The notes under the pieces: model-generated
Told to the model about the DNA's origin: nothing
The model's database searches: none
The model's input: only the letters and a program-made list of their open reading frames with translations
Program-made: the position numbers and the translations under genes
Assembly (NCBI GenBank): GCA_037045435.1
Contig: JBAOID010000020.1
Location: 44,578 to 108,577, forward strand
Source: CBDUEF01 sp018063485
GTDB lineage: Bacteria > Pseudomonadota > Alphaproteobacteria > Rhodobacterales > Rhodobacteraceae
Direction of reading: 5' to 3'
Length of the DNA: 64,000 nt
Shown here: piece by piece, positions 54,690 through 63,102 of the stretch
Position numbering within the stretch: the first letter of the stretch is position 1
Layout of the letters: each line of letters begins with the position of its first letter

Positions 54690-55340
54690 TTACGGAGCGG
54701 CCGGCTTTGGCATCGTCGCCGTAACCGCATCAAATCCGGCGGTGAAACCCTTCAGCGACAGGGTCAAGGTGACTTTCTCGGTCGGGGCAACCACCGGAAC
54801 GATGGTCAGGATCGCATTCGCCCCCTTCCTGAACTGCGCCAGCTCTTCGGCGGTGAAGCCAACACGCGCCACGCAGCCGACTTTGGTGCAGAACGAATAG
54901 GGATAGATCTTGGCCTTGCCGGTATCAATGGCTAGGGTCAGGTTGTCGGTCAGCAGGGTTTCAAGCGGCACAACAATAGTGGCGCCGGCAACGGCCTTCC
55001 CCGAATCCTTCAGCGGGAACATGCTGTATTCCGCAACGGAATTGCCTTGGGCGTCCTTCAGCAATTGGTAAAGCTGGCAAGGATCGGCACCATCCTCGGT
55101 CTTGATGCAGCGCTGCTCCCATTGCTCGAAATTCGCGGCCACATAGGAAGATCCAACGCCATCTGCTGGCGCTGCATCGGCTCCCATCGACAGGTTGGCG
55201 TCACTTGCGGCATCGGCGATCGGCGCCGGATCCGCCGGAGGGGTGGCATCTTGCGCCCATGCGGTTGAATGGGCTGCCATGCTCCCCAAGGCCAGAGCCA
55301 TTGACAGCATCATATTGCGGATCCGGGGTATGTTCGACAT
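54690..55340 (-). CDS. Invasion-associated locus B (IalB) family protein
   Basis: This 216-residue exported protein has a signal peptide (MSNIPRIRNMMLSMALALGS to AWAQ), a P-, A- and D-rich linker and a C-terminal IalB domain with the cysteine-containing FEQWEQRCIKTEDGADPCQLYQ and YSFCTKVGCVARVGF. In Bartonella, IalB is an envelope protein linked to erythrocyte entry; in free-living alphaproteobacteria the role is unknown. An ATG 15 bases upstream is possible, but GGAAGAGA favours 55340. Confidence 0.88.
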   Translation of the reverse strand: MSNIPRIRNMMLSMALALGSMAAHSTAWAQDATPPADPAPIADAASDANLSMGADAAPADGVGSSYVAANFEQWEQRCIKTEDGADPCQLYQLLKDAQGNSVAEYSMFPLKDSGKAVAGATIVVPLETLLTDNLTLAIDTGKAKIYPYSFCTKVGCVARVGFTAEELAQFRKGANAILTIVPVVAPTEKVTLTLSLKGFTAGFDAVTATMPKPAAP

Positions 55341-55469
55341 CTCTGTCTCTTCCATGATTGTTTCATGATTGCCATAACATGGCTGCTCAACCAAGTCAGT
55401 GGGGAAAAACATCGGCATCAAAGCCATGATGGCAAGTTCTCGCCGACCGAAGCCTCAGGCCGCAAACGA

Positions 55470-55497
55470 AAAAGGGGCCGATTTCCCGGCCCCTTTT
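55470..55497. terminator. Bidirectional terminator hairpin
   Basis: AAAAGGGGCCG pairs with CGGCCCCTTTT around six bases. It stands alone in the spacer between the IalB and HerA-like genes; the transcript it ends is not clear, unless it stops readthrough of the small RNA copy 2. Confidence 0.7.
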
Positions 55498-55610
55498 CCA
55501 TATGGTCTTTATTCTCCCTGCCGGACTGGCCGACAACATTGCCTGAACGCTATGACGGAATTTTTTGCGCGTCAACGGATTTTCCATGTTGAAGCAGTGG
55601 GCTGAGCTCA

Positions 55611-55720
55611 AAAAAAACCGCACCGGTACGCGGTGCGGCAGTCATGCAGGGAGGAAGTAACCGCGTAGACACCAAAGCTCCTCGGTACGAACAACACTGG
55701 CATGAGAAGGTTAAAAATGT
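55611..55720 (-). ncRNA. Candidate small RNA with anti-Shine-Dalgarno motif and terminator (copy 2)
   Basis: On the minus strand CCGCACCG pairs with CGGTGCGG and is followed by eight T residues, a strong terminator at 55611-55638. Just before it stands TACTTCCTCCCTGCATGACT, which contains the CCTCCCTG also found before the terminator at 33.7 kb. The geometry (motif, about ten bases, GC-rich hairpin, T run) is the same in both. The 5' end is not known; it should lie within the divergent promoter region of the HerA-like gene. A short frame (MPVLFVPRSFGVYA and on) crosses it but has no clear homologues. Confidence 0.5.
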
Positions 55721-55769
55721 ATTTTGGGCAGGTGGGCCGTATGAACCGGCCCGCGGTGAGGTAATAGGG

Positions 55770-57326
55770 ATGGGTGCGGCGATGGGTGAAACGATTTTTG
55801 TCGGTGGCGGTGGTGATGGTTACAGTGTGCCGCAAACCCTGCTGCTGAAATATGGCAACCGTCATGGCCTGATTGCAGGGGCGACGGGAACCGGAAAGAC
55901 CGTCACCCTGCAAATCCTGGCCGAAGGCTTTTCGGCCGAAGGCGTGCCGGTGTTCATGGCGGATGTGAAGGGCGATCTTTCCGGTTTGGCGGCGGCGGGC
56001 AGTACCGATCAAAAACTGCACGATGCCTTCATGAAACGCGCAGCCACCATCGGTCTGGAGCTGAAATACCGCAGTTTTCCGGTTACATTCTGGGACATGT
56101 TCGCCGAACAAGGCCACCCGATCCGCGCCACAGTGGCCGAAATGGGCCCGTTGCTGCTCAGCCGTCTGCTGGAATTGAGCGAACCGCAAGAAGGCGTGCT
56201 GAATGTGGCCTTCCGCTTGGCAGATGAGCAGCAATTGCCGTTGCTCGACCTCAAGGATTTGCAGGCGCTTCTGGCCTATGTGGCTGAAAACGCAACGCAA
56301 ATATCTGGGCAATACGGATTGGTTTCGCCAACTTCGGTCGGGGCTATCCAACGCCGTCTGCTGGTGTTGGAGAATCAGGGTGCCGCGCAGATGTTTGGCG
56401 AACCGGCGCTGGAATTGGCCGATCTGATGCGGCTGGACGCCAACGGGGCAGGGCATATCAATATTCTGGCCGCCGACAAGCTGATGAACAGTCCCCGGCT
56501 TTATGCCACCTTCCTGCTGTGGTTGTTGTCGGAACTGTTCGAAGAACTTCCCGAAGTCGGCGATCCGGACAAGCCCAGACTGGTGTTCTTTTTCGATGAA
56601 GCGCATCTGTTGTTCAATGATGCGCCCAAGGCCCTGGTTGCCAAGGTAGAGCAGGTGGCCCGGCTGATTCGGTCCAAAGGCGTCGGGGTTTATTTCATCA
56701 CCCAGAACCCGGCGGATGTGCCCGAAGTGATCCTTGGTCAGCTTGGCAATCGCGTTCAACATGCGTTGCGGGCGTTTACCGCCAAGGATCAAAAGGATCT
56801 GCGTCTGGCGGCGCAAACCTATCGGCCAAATCCGAGTTTTGCGACCGAGGATGCCATTCGTGATGTTGGCACCGGCGAAGCGGTGACCTCCTTGCTTGAG
56901 GCCAAAGGGATCCCCGGCATTGTCGAACGGACTCTGGTGCGTCCGCCTTCCTCGCAGCTTGGTCCGGTGGCACCATCGGTGCGCAGCAAGATCATGGCCG
57001 AGTCTCCAATGGGGGCAAAATATGACAAGATGATTGACCGCGATTCGGCCTATGAAAGGCTTCGGGCCAAGTCAGATGCAGCGGCAAGGCACGCAGCCGA
57101 AGCCGAGGACAATGCAGCGCGCAAGAGCGCCCAAGACCGTGAGTATCAAAACGCCCGTCGCTATGATGGCGGTCAATCCAGCAACAAGGCGGCACCGAAA
57201 TCGACACGCTCCAGCCGGTCTGATTCGATTGGCGAGACTTTTGTGAAAAGTTTCGCACGACAGTTGGGATCACGTTCCGGTCAGGCGGTCATTCGGGGTG
57301 TTTTGGGATCGCTCTTCAAACGCTGA
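55770..57326 (+). CDS. HerA/DUF853-type ATPase (YjgR family)
   Basis: This 518-residue protein is a P-loop ATPase of the HerA/FtsK clade. Walker A is GATGTGKT at residues 37-44, Walker B is RLVFFFDEAHLLF near 270, and the arginine-finger region reads LGQLGNRVQHALRAFTAKDQKDL. VPVFMADVKGDLSGLA is a further family tract. The tail is charged and ends RGVLGSLFKR. E. coli YjgR has no settled role. The ATG at 55770 follows GAGG; longer upstream frames cross the small RNA region and are less likely. Confidence 0.9.
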   Translation: MGAAMGETIFVGGGGDGYSVPQTLLLKYGNRHGLIAGATGTGKTVTLQILAEGFSAEGVPVFMADVKGDLSGLAAAGSTDQKLHDAFMKRAATIGLELKYRSFPVTFWDMFAEQGHPIRATVAEMGPLLLSRLLELSEPQEGVLNVAFRLADEQQLPLLDLKDLQALLAYVAENATQISGQYGLVSPTSVGAIQRRLLVLENQGAAQMFGEPALELADLMRLDANGAGHINILAADKLMNSPRLYATFLLWLLSELFEELPEVGDPDKPRLVFFFDEAHLLFNDAPKALVAKVEQVARLIRSKGVGVYFITQNPADVPEVILGQLGNRVQHALRAFTAKDQKDLRLAAQTYRPNPSFATEDAIRDVGTGEAVTSLLEAKGIPGIVERTLVRPPSSQLGPVAPSVRSKIMAESPMGAKYDKMIDRDSAYERLRAKSDAAARHAAEAEDNAARKSAQDREYQNARRYDGGQSSNKAAPKSTRSSRSDSIGETFVKSFARQLGSRSGQAVIRGVLGSLFKR

Positions 57327-57397
57327 CCCAGAAAACGCCACGGCTTCGCCATAGTTGAGGGGTATTCCCGGAGGGCTTGCAACCTGAGGGAACTGCC

Positions 57398-58698
57398 ATG
57401 GCCCTGACCGCCGCTGAACAATATCTTCTGGAACTGATCAATCGCGCCCGGCTTGATCCAGCGGCGGAAGCCAGGCGGTTGGGGCTCAATCTGAATGACA
57501 ACCTTGCTCCGGGCAGCATTGATGCCAGCGCCAAACAGGTGTTGGCACCAAATGCGCTGTTGGAGACCGCAGCCACCGCCCATTCGAAATGGATGCTTGC
57601 GGCGGATGTCTTTTCGCATAACGGATCCAATGGCAGCACCCCGGCCAGCCGCGTGACAGCAACTGGTTACAAGTGGAATTTGGTTGGTGAGAATATCGCC
57701 ATGCAGGGCTCGTCGGGCAAGCTCGATGCGGGCAAGGCCATCGCAGCCGAGCATGACGGGCTGATGCGCAGTGCCGGCCATCGGTTGAATCTGATGAATG
57801 AAGAGTTTCGGGAGGTGGGCATCGCTCAGGAACTGGGAGTGTTCACCCAAGCAAGCCAGAATTTCAATGCGTCGATGCTGGCCGAGGTGTTCGGACGGTC
57901 GGGCGATACGGTTTTTGTCACCGGCGTTGCCTATACCGACAAGAACAAGGATGGCTTTTACAGCATCGGCGAGGCTCAGGCCGGGGTGACCCTCTCGGTC
58001 GACCGGGCAATCGACCAAGACGCAGGCGGCGGGGGGCTATGCGCTGGGTGTTGCGGCAAGCAATAGCGTGCATGTGTCAGGCATCGTCGGCAAGTTGTCC
58101 TTCACAGCCGATCTGTTTGACGTGGCTGGCAATGTGAAATTGGATGTGGTCAACGGCAACACGCTTTACAGCTCGGCAAGCATCAGCTTGGGCACGGGTA
58201 TCAACAACCTGAAATTGCTGGGGATTGACGATCTTCGGGCCACGGGCAATGCGGCGAACAACACAATCACAGGCAACAACGGCAATAATCTGCTGCAAGG
58301 CCTCGCCGGGAATGACAAGATTTTCGGCGGTGCCGGGGCTGACCAGCTTCTTGGCGGCATCGGCAATGACAGCCTTGTGGGTGATTCAGGTCAGGACCGG
58401 TTGGACGGTGGTGCGGGTAAAGACCTGCTGAGCGGCGGGCTAGGGGCCGATGTGTTTGTTTTTGTGAAAGGGTCAGAGCGCCGACATTGTCTCCGATTTC
58501 ACGCTGGCGCAGGGCGACAGCCTCCAATTGGATGATGCGCTTTGGAGCGGGCATGATCTTAGTGCCGCGCAAGTTGTGGCGCAATTTGCCCATGTGGTGA
58601 AGGGGGCGGTGTTGTTCGACTTCGGCGGCGGGCAAAGCCTGAAGCTGACGGGCATCAGTTCTCTGACTGGTCTCGCCGATCATATTGATTTCATCTAG
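57398..58698 (+). CDS. CAP-domain secreted protein with RTX repeats, two frameshifts
   Basis: This protein of about 430 residues has an N-terminal CAP/SCP-like domain (AEQYLLELINRARLDPAAEA, AHSKWMLAADVFSHNG, GENIAM, HRLNLMNE), a middle beta-rich part and RTX repeats near the end (GLAGNDKIFGGAGADQLLGG), finishing in a hydrophobic DHIDFI. This is a typical type I secretion substrate without a signal peptide. Extra bases break the frame at about 58031-58036 (GGGGGG, giving GGGYALGV when corrected) and at 58468-58472 (giving KGQSADIVSDF). The gene ends 18 bases before the IS region. Confidence 0.85.
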
Positions 58699-58802
58699 GT
58701 GTTTGATGCTGACTTTGATGGTGCAACCTTTTCGTTGGAATGGAAGGAAGCACTGTGGGACAGGTTCTTCATGGCAGCGCCACAACGACAGAGGCAATCC
58801 GT

Positions 58803-58842
58803 CCGTTGCCCGGCAGGTGATTGCGCTGCAATCGCCGAGGGG
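58803..58842 (+). repeat. Hairpin insertion element, type A, copy 1
   Basis: The element has left flank CCGTTGCCCGGCAG, an eight-base-pair stem GTGATTGC/GCAATCGC around GCT, and right flank CGAGGGG. It splits the transposase start region (ATCCGT before, AGCAATACA after). The uninterrupted frame expected is TEAIRRAIQN. Confidence 0.75.
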
Positions 58843-59042
58843 AGCAATACAAAATGGTGAAGAGAGCCTGCAGGGCGCTTTCGTCGCGCTACGGCATTAA
58901 CCCAAAAGACCGTAGCGAAATGGCGCAAGCGGACATCGGTTGCCGATCTGCCGACCGGGCCAAAGGATGCAAAATCGCACGGCGCTGACGCTCGACGAGG
59001 AGGCGATCATCGTTGCGTTCCGGCGGCACACGTTGCTGCCGC

Positions 59043-59096
59043 TGGAGTTCGAGCGTGAAAAAACAAACGATCCGGGGGTATCGTTTGTAGCGAGGA
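59043..59096 (+). repeat. Hairpin insertion element, type B, left copy
   Basis: ACAAACGATC and ATCGTTTGT face each other around a G-rich loop inside GAGTTCGAGCGTGA and AGCGAGG flanks. The insert stands where the transposase should read on from LLPL. It carries a few changes relative to the right copy. Confidence 0.6.
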
Positions 59097-59222
59097 ACGC
59101 CTCTACCCGCGCTCAAAGGCGCTCCGTCCGGAATGCTGGTTCGCCCGACCCGGTCTCGTGACCGTATGCCCTTACGTTCCCTCGCCCCCTCTCACATCCG
59201 GCGACAACCCGACGACAAAGGC

Positions 59223-59889
59223 CTATGCGGCCGCCATCGCCGGATCCCTGTAATCCTCACCCTTGCGCAGCAGCGCCCATGCCCTGCGCGCCATTTGGTT
59301 TGCCAAAGCCACCGCGACCAGCATCTTTGGCTTGCGCGCAAGCATCCGGGCCAGCCAGGAACCTTCTGGCGCGCCCTTGCGTGTGGCCCATCGCACCACC
59401 GCAACGGCACCGACAATCAGCAGCCGCCGGATGTCGCGCTGACCCATCTTCGAGGTCCGGCCCAGCCGCTCCTTGCCGCCGCTCGAATGTTGTCGTGGCG
59501 TGAGCCCGACCCAGGCGGCAAAGTCCCGGCCCTTCGAAAAGGTCTCCATCGGTGGCGCGAAAGTGGCGATCGCCGCTGCGGTCACGGCCCCCACTCCCGG
59601 GATCGTCGTCAGCCGCCGCGCTGTATCGTCGGTGGTCACGCGCTTGCGAAGCTCGGCATCAAGGCCCGCGATCTTCTCGGCCAACCCGGCAATCTGGTCC
59701 AGCAGCAGTCGTGCCAAGTCGCGCACTGCGGCAGGCAACATGCCGTCATCGCCATTGATGACTGCCGCCAGGCGCCCGACATGAGCCGGGCCGGTGGGGG
59801 CCACGATGCCCGGCTCGGCCAGATGTGCCCGCAGCGCGTTGATCGTCTGTGTTCGCTGACGAACCAAAAGGTCGCGGGTCCGCTAAGCC
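59223..59889 (-). pseudogene. IS110-family transposase, C-terminal remnant
   Basis: About 220 residues of the IS110 C-terminal domain are readable, including LVRQRTQTINALRAHLAEPG, the helix-hairpin-helix TTIPGVGAVTAAAIATF and GLTPRQHSSGGKERLGRTSK with the catalytic serine. The N-terminal DEDD nuclease domain is missing. Upstream, the frame meets TAG just before RTRDLLVRQ and then joins IS481-like sequence. IS110 remnants cannot move without the DEDD domain. Confidence 0.82.
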
Positions 59890-59953
59890 ATCGCCGCCGC
59901 CATTTTCCCGGCCTGTCGGTGCAGTTCCACGAAGGCGAACTTGGAGGTGCGGT

Positions 59954-59990
59954 CCCTTCTCGGGCATTTTCAATGCCCTGCCAGGCAATG
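59954..59990 (-). repeat. Hairpin insertion element, type A, copy 3
   Basis: On the minus strand: CATTGCCTGGCAG, stem GGCATT-GAA-AATGCC, then CGAGAAGGG. It splits the transposase frame exactly between LYLFVAI and DRTSKFAF, which are adjacent in intact relatives. Confidence 0.78.
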
Positions 59991-60202
59991 GATGGCGACG
60001 AAGAGGTAAAGTTTGCCTTCAGCCGTCTGAACCTCAGCAATATCAACGTGGAAGTAGCCGAGCGCGTAGGCCTTGAACTTCTTCTTCGCGGGCTTGTCGC
60101 CGTCAACCTCGGGGAGGCCGCGAGATGTCATGGCGCTGCAAACAACGGTGCAGCGGTGATCGCGTCAGGTGTGGGATCGTCGGCTGCACCGCATAGAGGC
60201 GT

Positions 60203-60248
60203 TCCTCGCTACAAACGATCCCCCGGATCGTTTGTTTCACGCTCGAAC
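60203..60248 (-). repeat. Hairpin insertion element, type B, right copy
   Basis: A perfect ten-base-pair stem ACAAACGATC/GATCGTTTGT surrounds five bases, with flanks AGCGAGG-type on one side and TTCGAGCGTGA on the other. It is inserted after LLPL in the transposase. Confidence 0.65.
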
Positions 60249-60450
60249 TCCAGCGGCAGCAACGTGTGCCGCCGGAACGCAACGATGATCGCCTCCTCGT
60301 CGAGCGTCAGCACCGTGGATTTTGCATCCTTTGGCCCGGTCGGCAGATCGGCAACCGATGTCCGCTTGCTGCCACTTCGCCACAGTCTTCTGATTGACCC
60401 CATAACGCGCCGATAGCGCCCTCAGGCTCTCTTCACTATTCTGTATTGCT

Positions 60451-60492
60451 CCCCTCTCGGCGATTGCAGCGCAATCACCTGCCGGACAACGG
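60451..60492 (-). repeat. Hairpin insertion element, type A, copy 2
   Basis: On the minus strand: CCGTTGTCCGGCAG, stem GTGATTGC-GCT-GCAATCGC, then CGAGAGGGG. It sits at the same place as copy 1, so the insertion preceded duplication of the host IS. Confidence 0.78.
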
Positions 60493-60580
60493 ACGGATTA
60501 CCTCTGTCGTTGTGGCGCTGCCATGAAGAACCTGGCCCATAGTGCTTCCTTCCATTCCAAGGAAAAGATTGCACCATCAA

Positions 60581-61040
60581 ATGCCGGGATCAAACATTTT
60601 GGCTTTCGGACGGGGCTTGGGCGGCGATCGAGCCGCTTTTGCCGAAGAACCAGCCTGGGGCGCGGCGGGTGGATGACCGGCGCGTCATCAGCGGGATCAT
60701 TCATGTCTTGCGGATCGGTTCCCGCTGGGAGGACTGCCCGCCCGCTTACGGACCGCCCACCACGATCTACAACCGGTTCAACCGCTGGAGCCATCGCGGC
60801 CTCTGGGGGCGTATCTCTGCCACCCTTGCGGCGCAAGCGGAACTCCCGGACGACTTGAGCATCGACAGCACCGCCGTGCGCGCCCACCGTTTGGCACACG
60901 GCGGAAAAGGGGGGCGAAAATTCAGGCCATCGGGCGCTCGCGTGGTGGTCCGACCACCAAAATCCATGCCCTGACAGATTGTTGCGGAAGCGCGGTCGCC
61001 TTCACCCTCAGCCATCGCCATCGCAGCCGTTATCATCTGG
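60581..61040 (+). pseudogene. IS5-family transposase, truncated and frameshifted
   Basis: The frame from about 60603 reads WLSDGAWAAIEPLLPKNQPG, RRVISGIIHVLRIGSRWEDC and STAVRAHRLAHGGKG, typical of IS5/IS427 first halves. At the G6 run at 60909-60914 the frame shifts, after which GRSRGGPTTKIHALTD is readable. The sequence ends at about 61025 before the DDE domain is complete. Confidence 0.8.
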
Positions 61041-61185
61041 TGAACTTGATTAAGTTCTGAACCCTAAGGCCACGATCCGTGACCTCCATCACACTGCAAG
61101 CATGCGCCCGGGAGAGCCCGCCGCGATAGGCATCCAGAAACGCGAACTTCACGGCTTTTGGGCCGCGAAGAACTGCGTGGCCTTC

Positions 61186-62010
61186 CTAAGAAACAGCCTC
61201 TGCGTCGGGCACTGGGGCAAGGGTAAATCCGAGCGATTTGGCCCGCCGGTGGAGGTTGGCCAAGACGCGAAAGCGGTGGCGTTTTCTTCGTAGGCGGCAG
61301 CACCGGGGTCAATGTAAGTCATGCCATAGCGCAGGGTATTGTAAAACAGGACAGCGATCTTGCGGGCCGTCGCGGTTACTGCCTTCTGTTTGCCGACCCG
61401 CGATGACACAGGCGGCGGTAAAATGCTCCAAGTGCTGTGTCACTCCGGCCAATCGTGACGGCTGCCAATCGCAAAAGTGCCGCAGCGCGGCTTGAAGATC
61501 GCCGCGTTCGCGAAGACAAAAGTTTGCCGCCCGATGTCTTGTTGCCAGGGGCAAGGCAGAGCCAGGAAGTGGAAGTGTTTGGCGCTTGGCCATGCCCGAA
61601 GTACTCTGTGCCGCATTCGCCGACAAGCTCCAGGGCCAAGGATGGTCCGAGGCCATGGATTTGGGTTAAATCGACGCCGATCACGCCGTAAAAGGGCCGC
61701 GCGCACATCGAAAGATGGGGCGTTCACTTGGCGTGTTTTGACCCGCGCCTTGGGCGGCAGACCGGGGGGCGTCGCCGCTTTAATCTCGAGCGCAGCAATC
61801 GCAGCTTCCAGCTTGCAATCACATTCCAGCATCTTGGCTTGGTAAAAGTCGTAGAGGTCCAGCGACTGGGCCAGGGCGAAGATATGTTCATCGCGGTCAT
61901 TGCCGACCAAGGATGCTCGGATCGTCTCGATGGACGAATGGCAACGCACATCGCGGAACCCCGCCCAGAATGTCCGGATCCCTCTCGCCTGCCACAATGG
62001 CGCGAATAAT
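61186..62010 (-). pseudogene. Second IS110-family transposase, frameshifted
   Basis: Readable tracts, in three frames, include WAGFRDVRCHSSIETIRASL, SLDLYDFYQAKMLECD, GVIGVDLTQIHGLGPSLALE, APGNKTSGGKLLSSRTRRSS and KAVTATARKIAVLFYNTLR; the end is LGFTLAPVPDAEAVS with TAG at 61186-61188. This is a different IS110 subgroup from that at 59.2 kb. Several indels break it. The start lies near 62000, where the IS3 end begins. Confidence 0.78.
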
Positions 62011-62269
62011 CCTCATCCTGAACCGCCCCGGTTTTGCCGGAGACCAATTAGTCCGTATTACGCGACCATATCGAGTGTGTTCAAGTTTGCATGGAATGCC
62101 TCCTCTGCCTCTGCGGGTGGGATGTTCCCGATGGGTTCAAGCAGGCGGCGGTGATTGAACCAGTCGACCCACTTCAGCGTTTCCAACTCTACCTCCTCCA
62201 TGGTTTTCCATGAACTGCGCCGCCGAATGACCTCGGTTTTGTAGAGACCGTTGATCGTTTCGGCCAAAG

Positions 62270-62310
62270 CCCTCGCCAGTGGTCTTGAACCAATGGCGTC
62301 CACTGGCTCG
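62270..62310 (-). repeat. Hairpin insertion, type B-like, in IS3 orfB
   Basis: CCAGTGG and CCACTGG face each other across 17 bases, with CGAG on one side and CGAGGG on the other. The insert stands between GDAYD and ALAETINGLY, adjacent residues in intact IS3 transposases. It lacks the GTTGCCCGGCAG flank of type A. Confidence 0.55.
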
Positions 62311-62984
62311 ATCATAGGCGTCGCCGACACTGCCAACGGATGGTTCGATGCCAGCCTTTGCCAATCGCTCGGTGTAGCGAATGGACACGTATTGCCCGCC
62401 GCGATCGCTGTGATGAATAAGTCCGCCTTGATAGGTTGGACGGCGGGCATAAAGCGCTTGCTCAAGTGCATCGAGAACGAAGAGGGTTTTGGCAGACCGC
62501 GATGCCTTCCAGCCGACGATGCGGTTTGCGAAGGTATCGGTCACGAAGGCAACGTAAACGAAGCCTTGCCATGTTGAGACGTAGGTGAAGTCGCTGACCC
62601 ACAGCATATTTGGTGTTGGCGCTCGGAATTTGCGGTTCACCTTATCGCGTGGACATGGCACTGACGTGTCGGGGATCGTTGTTTTCATGGCCTTTCCTCG
62701 GACAATGCCTCGTAATCCCATGCTCGCCATGAGGCGTGCGACAGTGCAGCGCGCCACAGCCTCACCCTCGCGGCACAACTGCCGCCAGGCCTTGCGCACC
62801 CCGTAAACCTTCCAGTTGTCATCCCAGACCTTCTGGATTTTGGGTCGCAAAACCACATCCCTTTGCTGGCGTGCAGAGGCCTTGGACGGATCGGCGCGCA
62901 CAGCAAGACAGGCGTAATAGGTTGATGGGGCAATCGGCAGCACTCTGCAGATAGACTCGACCCCATGAGCCATGCGATGATCGT

Positions 62985-63022
62985 CCCCTCTCGCGCATGT
63001 AAACATGCGCTGCCGGGCAGCG
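62985..63022 (-). repeat. Hairpin insertion element, type A, copy 4
   Basis: On the minus strand: CGCTGCCCGGCAG, stem CGCATG-TTTA-CATGCG, then CGAGAGGGG. It falls between MIGFI and DDHR of OrfB. Confidence 0.8.
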
Positions 63023-63060
63023 AATGAAGCCGATCATGGCTTGAACGGGCGGTCGAGTTC

Positions 63061-63102
63061 CCGTTGCCCGGCAGCGGTTTGCCTTCAAACCGCGAGAGGG
63101 GG
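63061..63102 (+). repeat. Hairpin insertion element, type A, copy 5
   Basis: CCGTTGCCCGGCAG, stem CGGTTTG-CCTT-CAAACCG, then CGAGAGGGG. It falls in orfA between SAYFAQ and ELDRPFKP, in opposite orientation to copy 4, 38 bases away. Confidence 0.8.

Larger units (their letters stand above)
58716..59107 (+). pseudogene. Broken IS481-like transposase, left copy
   Basis: This is the N-terminal part of a transposase whose other copy lies inverted at 59890-60580. It begins with the IS end TTGATGGTGCAA and then the coding start (GTGGGACAGGTTC). Fragments of the frame such as KTVAKWRKRTSVADLPTGP and VAFRRHTLLPLE are readable but in different frames, with several indels. Two hairpin elements interrupt it (58803-58842 and 59043-59096). 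It breaks off after CGCCTCTA, where the right copy continues. Confidence 0.7.
59890..60580 (-). pseudogene. Broken IS481-like transposase, right copy
   Basis: From its ATG at 60540 the copy reads MGQVLHGSATTTE, later KSTVLTLDEEAIIVAFRRHTL, then the catalytic-domain tract GYFHVDIAEVQTAEGKLYLFVAI and DRTSKFAFVELH, where it joins the IS110 fragment. Three hairpin inserts (60451-60492, 60203-60248, 59954-59990) interrupt it. The first 390 bases are an inverted match to the left copy. IS end TTGATGGTGC lies at 60571-60580. Confidence 0.75.
62058..63037 (-). pseudogene. IS3 transposase OrfB, interrupted
   Basis: OrfB starts at ATG 63037 (MIGFI), then meets a type A element and continues as DDHRMAHGVESICRVLPIAPSTYY. 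The rve domain is readable: VSDFTYVSTWQGFVYVAFVTD, then LIHHSDRGGQYVSIRYTERL, to GDAYD, where a hairpin insert intervenes before ALAETINGLYKTEVI and the end at NTLDMVA. Confidence 0.85.

Noticed and set aside
4140..58698. The +1 breaks and the eight-base-loop tRNA-Leu as a programmed frameshifting system
   Set aside because: The break sites share no codon that such a tRNA could read as four bases; most are doubled G or C, while the loop would pair with a UUAG-like codon. Sequence insertion explains both more simply.
59868..59884. In-frame TAG in the IS110 remnant as a recoded amber codon read by the tRNA-Leu
   Set aside because: The TAG lies next to a junction with IS481-like sequence in a fragment that lacks its catalytic N-terminal domain. 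No other gene in the window needs UAG readthrough.
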